A DNA stretch of 64,000 nt from Rugosimonospora acidiphila (GCF_039543385.1 NZ_BAABJQ010000008.1:124001-188000); one strand, 5' to 3'; counted from the first letter of the stretch, positions 1 through 8,503 are shown. Numbers and translations: made by a program. The notes: a model not told the origin generated them from the letters alone.

Positions 1-858
1 GACCGACAATGCCGAGACCAGGGTGGCGAAGGCGAGGCGCTGGCGCAGTGGCAGGTCCCACAGGGTGCCGGCGATGAAGCCGGCGGTGAACACGTCGCCG
101 GCGCCGGTGGGATCCAGCGCCTCGACGGGGATGGCTGGCACGCTGACCTCGGTTCCGGTCTCCGAGTCGATGGCCAGCGCACCGTCGGACCCGCACGTCA
201 CGACGGCCACCGGTACCCGCCCGGCCAGCCGGTGCAGTGCCTCGCGTGGCGTACCGGTGCGGGTGTAGTGCATCGCCTCGGCCGCGTTGGGCAGGAACGC
301 GTAGCAGTCGTCGAGTAGGTCCAGCGCGGCGGTCGACCACACCGCGCTGTCGTCCCAGCCCACGTCGGCGAAGACAAGCGTGCCCGCCTGCCGGGCGTGG
401 TGCACCCATGGGGCGCGATCGGTGGTGAGGCTGACGGAGGCGGCGCGCGCTGCCGGTAGTCCCCCGACGAGGCCGTTGGCGTTCGCGGGTACCGGATGAC
501 CGTGAGTGATCATGCAACGGTCCCGGCCGTACGCGAGGGAGACCGTCACCGGCGAGTGCCAGTTGTCGAACCGGCGCGACGGTGACAGGTCCAGGCCCTC
601 CTGGTCGCTGAGGATCTGCCAGCAGAAGTCTCCATAGGCGTCGGAGCTGAACGCCGTGCTCAGGCCCGTGCGGACGCCGAGCCGGCCCGCCGCTACGGCG
701 AGGTTGGCGATCCCACCCGGGCACGAGCCCATTCCGGGGGCCCATGCCTCGGTACCCGGGGATGGCAGTTCGCTCAGCCCGGTGAAGATGATGTCGAGGA
801 AGACGGGACCCGAAACGAAGAGGTCCAGTTGCTCATCGCTGTCCTGCACGCCCTTCAC
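1..858 (-). CDS. PfkB-family carbohydrate kinase (3' end beyond window)
   Basis: The minus-strand frame from a GTG at 858 reads without a stop to the left edge (286 codons), so the C-terminus is missing. The PfkB nucleotide/base motif DPTGAGDVFTAGF lies near the truncated end, and an N-terminal substrate region with GGIANLAVAAGRLG is visible. An in-frame TGA just upstream of the GTG rules out a longer start. Members phosphorylate sugars or nucleosides with ATP in the cytosol; the substrate cannot be told here. It lies 107 bp beyond the sulfonate operon on the same strand, so it may be co-transcribed with the aldolase there or have its own promoter. Confidence 0.85.
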   Translation of the reverse strand, partial: MKGVQDSDEQLDLFVSGPVFLDIIFTGLSELPSPGTEAWAPGMGSCPGGIANLAVAAGRLGVRTGLSTAFSSDAYGDFCWQILSDQEGLDLSPSRRFDNWHSPVTVSLAYGRDRCMITHGHPVPANANGLVGGLPAARAASVSLTTDRAPWVHHARQAGTLVFADVGWDDSAVWSTAALDLLDDCYAFLPNAAEAMHYTRTGTPREALHRLAGRVPVAVVTCGSDGALAIDSETGTEVSVPAIPVEALDPTGAGDVFTAGFIAGTLWDLPLRQRLAFATLVSALSV

Positions 859-965
859 GATATGTCAGCTAAGACTATCGGTGAAGTAGGAGTTCCCGGT
901 TTTCCCGGTGCCTAACGCGGCCTCTGGAGCACGCGCTGATTCGTTGGCGGACAGCACCGGCGAGG

Positions 966-1511
966 TCACTTGGCGGGCGCCCAGAGCGCGTCCGCGAGCG
1001 CGGATGCGTGGTCGGCCGCCCACTGCGCGGCGAGCCGTTTCGGATCGGTGAGCGCCGGCTCGAGCACCGCCAGTGCCGGCGCCGGTACCGTCGCGCCCAA
1101 CTCGGCCAGCAACGCCTCCAGGGCGGCCACGACGGCTTGCCGGTGCGGTTCCGCGGCGGCGATCGCGACCGGTACGGCGACGACGCCGGCCAACTCCCGG
1201 TGTGCGTACTGGTCCAGAAAGACCTTCAGCAGGCCGGTGTATGTCCCCTTGTAGGTGGGGGTCGCGACGACGAGCAGCCGGGCCTGCCTGACCAGGGCGT
1301 GTGGGTCGTCAACGGAGGCGGATGGTTGGGCCGGCCCGGGGCCGAACGAGACGGCCGAGATCTCGGCCAGCTCAAGCACCCGGACGCCGTCCAGCGTGGG
1401 TCCGGCCGCCGCGGCCACGGCCGTCACGGCGGTGGCGGCGGCCGCTTCGGCCAGGATCCGGGTCCGCGACCCGGGGCGTGGGTTGCCGATCAGTGCGACG
1501 ACATCCGACAT
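966..1511 (-). CDS. NADPH-dependent FMN reductase (SsuE/MsuE type)
   Basis: A 181-residue flavodoxin-fold protein with the N-terminal FMN phosphate-binding motif GNPRPGSRTR and the mid-protein segment VVATPTYKGTYTGLLKVFLD, typical of the FMN reductase family. It probably makes FMNH2 from NAD(P)H for the two-component monooxygenases of this island. It is the last clear gene of the minus-strand sulfonate operon, 81 bp after the HpaC-like flavin reductase. An operon with two unrelated types of flavin reductase is unusual and suggests that more than one monooxygenase is being served. Confidence 0.87.
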   Translation of the reverse strand: MSDVVALIGNPRPGSRTRILAEAAAATAVTAVAAAAGPTLDGVRVLELAEISAVSFGPGPAQPSASVDDPHALVRQARLLVVATPTYKGTYTGLLKVFLDQYAHRELAGVVAVPVAIAAAEPHRQAVVAALEALLAELGATVPAPALAVLEPALTDPKRLAAQWAADHASALADALWAPAK

Positions 1512-1592
1512 GCGAGCTCCTTGAGGTGCATCAGGTCAGTGGACTGTGCGGAAGCCGGCTCCGATGGGCCATGACGGTCCCGGCCGGCCGGG

Positions 1593-2096
1593 CTACGCGG
1601 CACACCGGACGTCCGCCGGTTCGAGTCGCCGGAACTGGCTGGCGTGGAAGATCAGCGGGACGACGTCCGGATCGGCTTGCAGGTCGTGGACGCGGAGCAG
1701 GACGATGTCGTGGTCGCCGGCCGTCACGTGCCGGTCGATGCCGCAGGTCAGCCACGCGCTGGCGCCGTCGAGCAGGACGGCTCCGTCGGTGGTGGCGTGC
1801 CAGGGCAGCGCGGCGAACCGGTCGCCGGGGGCGCTGAGCTGCCGGCACGCGCGTTCCTGCTGGGCGGCGAGCACGCTGACGCCCAGCCGGGCGGCCTGGC
1901 GCAGCAGCGGCCAGGTGGTGGAGGTGTGCGCCACGCAGATGGACACGATCGGTGGGGCCAGGGACACGGCGGTGAACGAGCTGGCGGCCAGGCCGACCGG
2001 CGTATCCCCGACGAGGGCGGCCACCGCGGTGACGCCGGTCGGAAACGCGCCGAAGACCCGCCGGAGCTCGGTTGCCTGCGGAGCGCGGGTATTCAC
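1593..2096 (-). CDS. Flavin reductase domain protein (HpaC/DszD-like)
   Basis: A 167-residue Flavin_Reduct-family protein. It opens with RRVFGAFPTGVTAVAAL and continues with SSFTAVSLAPPIVSICVA, the usual flavin-binding core. Family members reduce FMN or FAD with NAD(P)H and hand the reduced flavin to a partner oxygenase. It follows the SsuD-type gene by 89 bp in the same operon. A paralogue of about the same length opens the divergent operon at 10703, so each module carries its own reductase. Confidence 0.85.
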   Translation of the reverse strand: MNTRAPQATELRRVFGAFPTGVTAVAALVGDTPVGLAASSFTAVSLAPPIVSICVAHTSTTWPLLRQAARLGVSVLAAQQERACRQLSAPGDRFAALPWHATTDGAVLLDGASAWLTCGIDRHVTAGDHDIVLLRVHDLQADPDVVPLIFHASQFRRLEPADVRCAA

Positions 2097-2185
2097 CGAA
2101 TCGCCTCACTTCTCGAGTTGGCAGGGCGCCGGCACGCATCCCGCGTCCGGCCGGCGGGGGCCGGGCGCGGGATGCGGCGGCGTGA

Positions 2186-3382
2186 TCAGCCGGCGACCGC
2201 CAGCGGCGTGGGACTCGACGACGCCGTGGCGCTGACGGGAGGGCGGGTGTAGCCGGCGGGTCGCAGCGGCCCAGGATCGTCGTGTGTGACCGGCAGCAGC
2301 GGCATCACCTGCTCGCCGAACCGGTACGTCTCCTCCAGCAGAGGGTTGCCCGAGACGATGAACGAGTCGATACCCAGGGCGTGGTACTCGCGGATCCGCG
2401 CGGCGACCGATTCCGGGCTGCCGACCAGGGCGATGCCGGGACCCCCGCGGATCAGGCCGAAGCCGGACCACACGTTCGGGTACACCTCGAGTTCCTGGGC
2501 GAACCGCGGCTTGACCCCGTTGTGGAAGGCCAGTTGGCGTGCCTGCCCGACGGACTCCTGCTTGGTCGAGGTGGCCTGGGTGCGGGCGATGACGCTGTCG
2601 TCGGTGTGGTCGAGCATGTCCTGCGCGGCCGCCCAGGCCTGCTCGTCGGTGTCACGGACGATCAGGTTGAGCCTGATCCCGAAGCGGATCGACCGGCCGT
2701 GCGCGGCGGCGCGGGCCCGCACGTCGGCGATCAGCTCGGCGGTCTCGGCGGGAGGCTCGCCCCAGGTGAGGTAATTGTCGATGTGTTTGGCCGCGACGTC
2801 CCGCGCGATCGGTGAGGCGCCGCCGAACCACAGTGGCGGGTACGGCTGCTGGAGGGACAGGAACGCGGCCTCGGCGCCCCGGATTGTGAGGTGCTTGCCG
2901 TCGAAGTCGACCCGTTCGCCGCGCATGATCGCCCGATACACGGTCAGGAACTCGTCGGTGTGTTCGTAGCGCTCCTCGTGCTTGAGGTGCACGCCGGCGG
3001 CCTCCAGCCCGGTGTGCCCGCTGACGATGTTGAGGATGAGTCGCCCGCCGGAGTTCTGGTCCAGTGTGGTCGCGAGCTTCGCCAGCGACGTCGGTGTGTA
3101 CACCGAGGGGTGTACGGCGATCAGGAATTTCAGCCGCTCGGTGGTCGGCACCAGCGAGGCCGCGGTGATCCACGGGTCCATTCCGCTGGTGGGCTGGGTG
3201 GCCAGCAGCGTTCCGTAGAAGCCGTTCACGTCGATCGACTTCGCCCAGGCCTGGACGTACCTGAAGTCGACCTTGCGCTTCCATTTCGCGTCCCAGGGGT
3301 AGCGGCCGTCGTTGGCGACCAGGTACCAGAGGATCTCCAGGCGCCGCTCGGGCAGGGGCGGCAGGGCGTGGGGCTCGGTCAT
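2186..3382 (-). CDS. ssuD: FMNH2-dependent alkanesulfonate monooxygenase (SsuD type)
   Basis: A 398-residue luciferase-like (TIM-barrel) monooxygenase. Segments such as FYGTLLATQPTSGMDPWI, LNIVSGH and PPLWFGGASPIA are characteristic of the SsuD branch. SsuD enzymes use FMNH2 and O2 to split a sulfonate into an aldehyde and sulfite. Length is slightly above the usual 380, with a Pro/Ser-rich C-terminal tail. It sits between the class II aldolase (36 bp upstream) and the flavin reductase. The actual sulfonate is not known; a second, shorter SsuD-like paralogue lies at 15513. Confidence 0.87.
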   Translation of the reverse strand: MTEPHALPPLPERRLEILWYLVANDGRYPWDAKWKRKVDFRYVQAWAKSIDVNGFYGTLLATQPTSGMDPWITAASLVPTTERLKFLIAVHPSVYTPTSLAKLATTLDQNSGGRLILNIVSGHTGLEAAGVHLKHEERYEHTDEFLTVYRAIMRGERVDFDGKHLTIRGAEAAFLSLQQPYPPLWFGGASPIARDVAAKHIDNYLTWGEPPAETAELIADVRARAAAHGRSIRFGIRLNLIVRDTDEQAWAAAQDMLDHTDDSVIARTQATSTKQESVGQARQLAFHNGVKPRFAQELEVYPNVWSGFGLIRGGPGIALVGSPESVAARIREYHALGIDSFIVSGNPLLEETYRFGEQVMPLLPVTHDDPGPLRPAGYTRPPVSATASSSPTPLAVAG

Positions 3383-3418
3383 CGTTGTGCTCCGTTGCTC
3401 GCGTTCGGTGGTATCTCG

Positions 3419-4099
3419 TCAGACGATCGGCTTCGAGCCGCCCAGCGAGGCCGCGTAGATTTCCAGGGTGGCCGCCTCTTCGATGGTGGCGACCAGCTGC
3501 GCGGTGTTCAGGGGGCTGTCGTAGAAGGCGAGCAGTCCGTGGTTGGCCAGCAGCACGGCCCGGGTGTTCGGGTGCTCGCGCAGCAGCGCGGCGATCGACG
3601 CGCCGAGGTCACCGTTGTTGCGCTTGCGGTACGGCGCGCACGGGATCTCCTGCGGCTGGCCGCGGTTGAGCAGCGGCTCGTAGTTGACCGGGATGGGCCG
3701 GTGTGCCACGGCGAACGCGGTGGTGTGGGTCGAGTGGGTGTGGATGACCGCGTTGACCTCGGGGCGCGCGTACGCCAGCGTGTGCATCTGGATCACCTTC
3801 CGTACCCCGGGCCCGAGCTTCCCGGCGACCAGGTCGCCGGCCAGGGTGACCACGCCGAAGCTCTGTTCGGAAATGTCGGCGGGCAGCCCCTTCGCGCTGA
3901 TGAGCACGTGCCCGGGGGAGTCGGGCAGCCGGACGCTGGCGTTGGCCGACGACGGGTTCTGCAGGGCGCCGCGCCGGTGCAGCAGGCGTACCGCCTCGAT
4001 CAGCTCGGTGCGCACGGCCGCGTCGCGTTCGCCGAGCGTGACCTCGCCCGCGTCCAGCCAGCCGTCCTCCTGGACCGGCCGGGTCAGTGTCGATGTCAT
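3419..4099 (-). CDS. Class II aldolase/adducin family protein
   Basis: A 226-residue zinc aldolase-fold protein. Visible metal-site motifs are IHTHSTHTTAFAV (HxH) and LANHGLLAF (third His). The ATG at 4099 is chosen because AAAGGAG lies just upstream; an in-frame longer start has no such site. Family members include L-fuculose-phosphate aldolase, L-ribulose-5-phosphate epimerase and other enzymes acting on sugar phosphates or aldehydes. Its place between the permease and ssuD suggests that it processes the carbon skeleton released by desulfonation, perhaps an aldehyde, but this is inference. Confidence 0.82.
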   Translation of the reverse strand: MTSTLTRPVQEDGWLDAGEVTLGERDAAVRTELIEAVRLLHRRGALQNPSSANASVRLPDSPGHVLISAKGLPADISEQSFGVVTLAGDLVAGKLGPGVRKVIQMHTLAYARPEVNAVIHTHSTHTTAFAVAHRPIPVNYEPLLNRGQPQEIPCAPYRKRNNGDLGASIAALLREHPNTRAVLLANHGLLAFYDSPLNTAQLVATIEEAATLEIYAASLGGSKPIV

Positions 4100-4186
4100 G
4101 GCCTCTCCTTTGTTCTCGTGGTCGTGCCGCGCAGTCACGGGTGCCGGGGTGTGGCGGCCGCCGGCGACTGCCGTTGTGCCGCCGTT

Positions 4187-5092
4187 TCAGTCCTGCGCAC
4201 GGGTCGCGCCGAAGTGCCAGTGCAGGACGCGTCTCTCGATGAGCAGGAACGCGGAGTTGAGCAGGTATCCCAGCATCGCCACGGTCACCGCGCCGACGAT
4301 CAGGTCGGTCACCTGGAAGCTCTGCTGCTCGATCATGAGGAAGTGCCCGAGACCGTCGTTGCCCGCGATCATGCCGACCACCACGGCGATGACCAGCGAC
4401 GCGGCGAGCGCGGAGCGGAGCCCGACGAAGATCGCCGGCGCGGCGGCCGGGACCACCACCTCGGTCATCGTCTGCCGCCAGCTCAGCCCGAAGGTGCGGG
4501 CGGTGTCCATCATCGTGCGGTGGGTGGAGCCCGCGCCGGAGTAGGCGTTGAGCAGGATGTGGAAGAACGCGCCGACCGCGACGACAGTGATCTTCATCTT
4601 GTCATCGATGCCGAGATAGAGGATCAGCACCGGGATGATCGCCGAGATCGGCATCGGGCGCAGCAGTTCGAGCGGCGGCTCCAGCAGCACGTAGATGAAC
4701 CGCACCCGGGCCATGAGAACGCCGGCGAGGACCGCGAGCGCCGCCGCGATGCCGTAGCCGATCATCATGGTGCGCAGCGTCTGCAGGGTAGCCTCCAGCA
4801 GCGGACCACTGCCGATCTGGCTCCACCAGTCGGTGGCCACGTCGCTGACCGAGGCGTACTTGGGCGACGGGTGCGCCGTCGCGTAGCGCTGCCAGACGAC
4901 CAGGGCAGCGGCGAAGACCAGCCAACCGAAGAGCCGGTTGCGCAGCGCCCGCAGGTACCAGGGGCGCCGCGGCGGTGAGCTGGGCACGGCCCGCCGTTGT
5001 CCGACCGCCCGCGACCGGGGATCGGCGGCTGGCGCGACAGCGGTTTGCGGCGCCGTGCCACCGGACCCGGTCAGGGTGGAGTTGCTGGTCAT
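4187..5092 (-). CDS. ssuC: Sulfonate/taurine-type ABC importer permease
   Basis: A 301-residue inner-membrane permease with about six hydrophobic segments after a basic, Pro-rich cytoplasmic N-terminus of about 50 residues. The coupling (EAA) loop is seen in TARTFGLSWRQTMTEVVVPAAAPAI, near residue 200. It belongs to the SsuC/TauC/NrtB group of BPD_transp_1 permeases. It starts 12 bp after the ATPase stop, so the two are translated together. With the ATPase and the lipoprotein upstream it forms one importer. Confidence 0.87.
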   Translation of the reverse strand: MTSNSTLTGSGGTAPQTAVAPAADPRSRAVGQRRAVPSSPPRRPWYLRALRNRLFGWLVFAAALVVWQRYATAHPSPKYASVSDVATDWWSQIGSGPLLEATLQTLRTMMIGYGIAAALAVLAGVLMARVRFIYVLLEPPLELLRPMPISAIIPVLILYLGIDDKMKITVVAVGAFFHILLNAYSGAGSTHRTMMDTARTFGLSWRQTMTEVVVPAAAPAIFVGLRSALAASLVIAVVVGMIAGNDGLGHFLMIEQQSFQVTDLIVGAVTVAMLGYLLNSAFLLIERRVLHWHFGATRAQD

Positions 5093-5104
5093 CTGCGCGT
5101 CCTC

Positions 5105-5914
5105 TCAGTCCAGGACCAGTTGCAGCAGTTCGCGCCGGTAGGCCAGAAACTCCGGCAGCTCGCGCGTGGAGACCTGGCCGCGTGGGCGCGGCAGGTCGAC
5201 TCGCAGATCCGCGAGCAGGCCGTGCCCCTCGGGACGCAGCACCACGATCCGGTCCGCCAGATAGACGGCCTCGTCGATGTCGTGGGTCACGAACACGACG
5301 GTCAGCCCCGCCTCAGCCCAGGCGCGCAGGACGACGTCCTGCAGCTTGGCCCGGCTCAGCGCGTCCACCCCGCTGAACGCCTCGTCCATCAGCAGTAGCC
5401 GGGGACGGGCGGCCAGTGCGCGGGCGATCGCCGCCCGCTGCTGCATGCCGCCGGACAGTTCCCACGGATAGCGGTCGGCGGCATGCCTCAGCCCCACGAG
5501 GTCGAGGTAGTGCGCCACCAGTTCGTCGCGCGGCCCGCTCGACGGCTCGTACGCGTGTCGAAGCCCGAACCGTACGTTGCCGCCGACCGTCTTCCACGGC
5601 AGCAGCGACTGCGCGTAGTCCTGGAAGACGCACCGCGCCTCGCGCGGCGGCCCGTCGACCGGGCGACCGCCCAACGTGATCCGGCCCGCCGAGGGCGGGA
5701 TCAACCCGGTGAGCATCCGCAGCAGGGTCGACTTCCCGCAGCCGGACCGGCCGACCACGGCGACGAACTCGCCGGCGTTGATTTCCAGCGACAGCTCCCG
5801 AAGGGCGGTGACGTCGTGCCGGCTGGTGGAAAACACCTTCCACACATCCTCCAGGACCAACTGCGCTCCGGTGACGACGGAGTCGGCCGCGGCGGGGTGC
5901 GTCAACGTGGTCAT
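5105..5914 (-). CDS. ssuB: Sulfonate/taurine-type ABC importer ATPase
   Basis: A 269-residue ABC ATPase. Walker A is GRSGCGKST, the signature is LSGGMQQRAAIARAL and Walker B is LLLMDEAFSGVDAL, followed by the H-loop VFVTHDIDEAV. The sequence between Walker A and the signature, including CVFQDYAQSLLPWKTV, is like SsuB/TauB. It energises import through the permease encoded next. It follows the lipoprotein gene by 34 bp. Confidence 0.9.
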   Translation of the reverse strand: MTTLTHPAAADSVVTGAQLVLEDVWKVFSTSRHDVTALRELSLEINAGEFVAVVGRSGCGKSTLLRMLTGLIPPSAGRITLGGRPVDGPPREARCVFQDYAQSLLPWKTVGGNVRFGLRHAYEPSSGPRDELVAHYLDLVGLRHAADRYPWELSGGMQQRAAIARALAARPRLLLMDEAFSGVDALSRAKLQDVVLRAWAEAGLTVVFVTHDIDEAVYLADRIVVLRPEGHGLLADLRVDLPRPRGQVSTRELPEFLAYRRELLQLVLD

Positions 5915-5948
5915 CTGCCCTCCCGGGTAGTTCGCGTGGCCGAGCAGG

Positions 5949-7130
5949 TCATGGGGTGGCCGCGGTCGCGGTGGGCCACAGGTACTGGGTGAGGTCCAGC
6001 GGCTTCTTCAGCGCGCCGTACCGCACACCGATCTTGATCCACTGATTCTCGGCGGCCAGGTCGAACGGCCCCTTCAGCTCGCCGTCGTTGGCCGCGGCGG
6101 CCTTGGCCAGCGCACCGGGATACTTGGCCTCCAAGGTGGAGACGTCCGCACCGCCGTACCCGACCAGTATCTTGTTCTGCGCCGCGGGGGTGGCTGCCTG
6201 GAACGCGGCCACGCCCTGCCGGACGGCGGTCACGAACCGCTTGATGAGATCCTGGTGTGCCTGCGCGTAGCTGGTCAGTGCGCCGTAGCCGGACGTTGCC
6301 GCGCCGTCGGGGATGCCCGAGTCGTAGGTACCGGCGACCACCAGCCCGTACTGGGCCTGCCACTCGGTGACCGACGCGCCGCTGGTCGCCGCCGCGTTGA
6401 TCGTGCCCTGTGCGACCAGGCCCCCTTCGGTGGTGCGGTCCTGGACAGTGGTGTATTGCGGACCGTTCGGATCCAGGCCCTGGTCGGCCAGCCATTTCTT
6501 GATCTGTACGGTGGTCAGTGCCTGGGCCGGTACCCCGATCTTCTTGCCGGCCAGGTCCTTCGCCGACGTGATGCCGCTGCCCGGTTTCGTCATGATCACA
6601 TTGACCTGCTGCCCGGCCTTCACGCCGTTGGCCGGGTTGATGATTGTCAGCTTGAAGCCCTGCTCGATGGCGGAGGTCCAGGCGAACATGTCGGCCCAGG
6701 CGATGTCGATGGAGCCGCCTTCGGTCGCCGCGACGAGGGCGGGCCCACCGCTGAGCGTCACGAGTTTGACCTTGATGTGCTGCTGGGCGAAGAACCCATC
6801 CTGGATCGCGGAGTACACGCCGGGAGGCGACCCGGCGATGACGCCGACCCGGACGGTCTCATCGGCCCGGCCGGAGGCGCCCGCCGACGCACTCGACCCG
6901 CCGCAGGCCGAAAGCCAGAGGGCGGAGGCGGCGAGGACGGTCGCGCTCAGCAGCACCGGGCGCCGTGACAGCACGCGTCGGCCGCGTGGCTTCGGGTTCC
7001 GGTCGCCGGACGGGTGGGTGCTGATCAAGGGTTGGCCTTTCGGGACTTGGAGCCGGTCGGGGCGCGAGCGCCGCGTGTCGAACGCGACTCGGTCGTGGGC
7101 GCCCGGGGATGACGTTGAGGTGTCGGTCAT
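5949..7130 (-). CDS. Sulfonate ABC importer substrate-binding lipoprotein (SsuA/NMT1 type)
   Basis: A periplasmic-type binding protein of the SsuA/NrtA/THI5 group, anchored as a lipoprotein: a basic RRVLSRRP stretch, a hydrophobic core and the lipobox WLSACGG. The ATG at 7130 overlaps the upstream stop as ATGA (393 aa) but puts about 75 residues before the lipobox Cys. A TTG at 7028 with GAAAGG in front would give a normal-length signal peptide and may be the true start. The mature part (EGGSIDIAWADMFAW, SGYGALTSYA) fits capture of an organosulfonate or similar anion for the adjacent permease and ATPase. Confidence 0.83.
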   Translation of the reverse strand: MTDTSTSSPGAHDRVAFDTRRSRPDRLQVPKGQPLISTHPSGDRNPKPRGRRVLSRRPVLLSATVLAASALWLSACGGSSASAGASGRADETVRVGVIAGSPPGVYSAIQDGFFAQQHIKVKLVTLSGGPALVAATEGGSIDIAWADMFAWTSAIEQGFKLTIINPANGVKAGQQVNVIMTKPGSGITSAKDLAGKKIGVPAQALTTVQIKKWLADQGLDPNGPQYTTVQDRTTEGGLVAQGTINAAATSGASVTEWQAQYGLVVAGTYDSGIPDGAATSGYGALTSYAQAHQDLIKRFVTAVRQGVAAFQAATPAAQNKILVGYGGADVSTLEAKYPGALAKAAAANDGELKGPFDLAAENQWIKIGVRYGALKKPLDLTQYLWPTATAATP

Positions 7131-8170
7131 GGCCGTTGCGCCACGCGTTCGTAGGCCAATCGCAGTGGCTGCGGCTCAACCCAGGAGTCGAAATCGAAGT
7201 CCGCGCCGAGGAAGCCGTAGCGCAGCAGGAATGCCTTCTGCACGCGCAGCAGATCCAGCCTCTGTGGGTCCAGAGTCGGGTGCAGCGTGCGGTGGAACCC
7301 CTCGCGGTAGGCCAGCAGCACACCATCGGCGCCCGACCCGGTCTCGCTCGCCAGGGTGTCGCGGACACCGTCCAGGTTCTGCGCCGCCCAGTCGGCCGCG
7401 CGCAGCGTCTGGACCAGGAACTCGACGACCAGCTCCGGACGGGTCCGCAGAAGCTCCTCGTGCACGGTGATCGGACGCGGGGTCCCGTTGTTCACCCGGA
7501 ACCGCGGCGGTCCAGACGCGTCGAGGTCGATACCGACCGCGGCGCCCCGCGCCGCGGCGGCCTCCAGCGCGGCGGCGCCCTTGACATAGACCGCGTCGAC
7601 CCGCCCGGCGACGAGTTCATCCAATTCGCGGAAGCGCCGCTCGCCACGCTCGGCGCGTACTTTGCCCGGCGGCACGACCGGCACGATCGGCACCTCGACG
7701 AACTCCACGTCGTCGAGGGTCAGTCCGGCAAGGCGGAGCGCACCTTTGAACCCGTGCAACGCCATCGCCCGGGCCATGCTGGTGTCCCGCGTGGTGGACC
7801 AGCCCGGCACCGCGATCCGCGCGCCGCGCAGCGCGGCAGGCGAGGAGATCGGCGAATCCGGTCCGACCACGATGGACTGCCCCTCGTCGATCCACGTCAG
7901 CCCGATCAGTCGGGTCGGTGCGCCGTCGGCCCGTGCGGCGATCGCGGGCACGTTGCCACCCTCGCGGATCAGACCCACGAGATCGTGGTCGTAGTGGTGC
8001 CTCGCGATCTCCAGCGGTGCGTCCTGCAGCACGCCGACCTCGACGCCTGACTCGGCGAAGCCGCGCGCCAGCCAGCCAAGGCTGTGGGCGAGACCGCTGG
8101 CCGTGGGTACCGGGCAGCGGGTGAACCAGATCCTGTCCAGGGATTCGGCTGTGGCGTGCGCTGTGGGCAT
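7127..8170 (-). CDS. DszB-like sulfinate desulfinase (resembles an ABC binding protein)
   Basis: A 347-residue protein with a periplasmic-binding-protein fold but no signal peptide or lipobox, so it should be cytosolic. From memory of DszB (2-(2'-hydroxyphenyl)benzenesulfinate desulfinase, Cys27/His60/Arg70 and an RxGG motif), the counterparts are visible here: Cys19 in FTRCPVPTASG, His59 in HHYDHD and Arg69 in IREGGN. The His-to-Arg spacing is 10, as in DszB. DszB releases sulfite from an aromatic sulfinate. The ATG at 8170 has GGAAGGG upstream, better than an in-frame start 14 codons earlier. It is the first enzyme gene of the operon. A cytosolic sensor or orphan binding protein is the main alternative. 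Confidence 0.68.
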   Translation of the reverse strand: MPTAHATAESLDRIWFTRCPVPTASGLAHSLGWLARGFAESGVEVGVLQDAPLEIARHHYDHDLVGLIREGGNVPAIAARADGAPTRLIGLTWIDEGQSIVVGPDSPISSPAALRGARIAVPGWSTTRDTSMARAMALHGFKGALRLAGLTLDDVEFVEVPIVPVVPPGKVRAERGERRFRELDELVAGRVDAVYVKGAAALEAAAARGAAVGIDLDASGPPRFRVNNGTPRPITVHEELLRTRPELVVEFLVQTLRAADWAAQNLDGVRDTLASETGSGADGVLLAYREGFHRTLHPTLDPQRLDLLRVQKAFLLRYGFLGADFDFDSWVEPQPLRLAYERVAQRP

Positions 8171-8351
8171 GACGACCCTTCCAGTGTTTGACCGCTCTTC
8201 GCTGAGCGGCAAGCCCGTCGAGAGGTTCTCCTACTTATCCACTTGATCCGACCGGATGGGTAGGAATTTGGAGCAAAAGGCGAGCCGGCCAAAATGCATC
8301 GCATTTCTCCGACGACAGGTGAGATTTCCCGATCCGGCCAGCGACCAAAGG

Positions 8352-8383
8352 GCCCTACGGGCCGCCCTGGTCTCGTAGGGCGG
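8352..8383 (-). terminator. Overlapping alternative hairpins (attenuator) after leader peptide 1
   Basis: Read on the minus strand just after the leader stop codon. Hairpin A pairs 8377-8383 (CCGCCCT) with 8362-8368 (AGGGCGG), 7 bp with an 8-nt loop. Hairpin B pairs 8374-8381 (GCCCTACG) with 8352-8359 (CGTAGGGC), 8 bp. They share the 5' arm, so they cannot form together. That is the layout of an attenuator or anti-attenuator switch between the leader ORF and the desulfinase gene about 180 nt downstream. There is no long U-tract, so Rho or SD-independent action is possible. Confidence 0.62.
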
Positions 8384-8389
8384 AGGGTG

Positions 8390-8467
8390 TCAGCGACAGA
8401 TGGCGCCCGCGACTAGCTTGAAGTCGATGTAGCGCCGCCGGACGAGAAGATCCGCTGGCAGGTGCAT
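8390..8467 (-). CDS. Cysteine-tailed leader peptide 1 (25 aa) of the desulfinase operon
   Basis: A tiny ORF, ATG 8467 to TGA 8390, with the core RRRYIDFKLVAGAICR directly before the stop. It shares the pattern R-R-x-x-I-D ... A-x-C-R-stop with the leader at 8879, and the Cys-Arg tail with the one at 10546. It begins 6 nt after a -10 box, so the mRNA is probably leaderless. I recall similar short peptides of the type RRHVDLxRVxSAxC before sulfur-metabolism genes in actinobacteria. The likely role is regulatory: ribosome behaviour at the terminal Cys/Arg codons decides the fold of the hairpins that follow. Confidence 0.75.
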   Translation of the reverse strand: MHLPADLLVRRRYIDFKLVAGAICR

Positions 8468-8473
8468 GGCCGA

Positions 8474-8503
8474 AGTATGCACAGCGTTTCCGCGCACTGT
8501 CAA
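8474..8503 (-). promoter_or_regulatory. Housekeeping-type promoter of the minus-strand sulfonate operon
   Basis: On the minus strand TTGACA (8498-8503) and CATACT (8474-8479) are separated by 18 nt. The leader ATG begins 6 nt after the -10, so the predicted start site falls on or next to the ATG and the transcript is leaderless. Confidence 0.7.

Noticed and set aside
2891..4978. 695-codon plus-strand frame over ssuD, aldolase and permease
   Set aside because: It is exactly antisense to three well-supported genes and rich in Arg/Gly/Asp codons with no motif.
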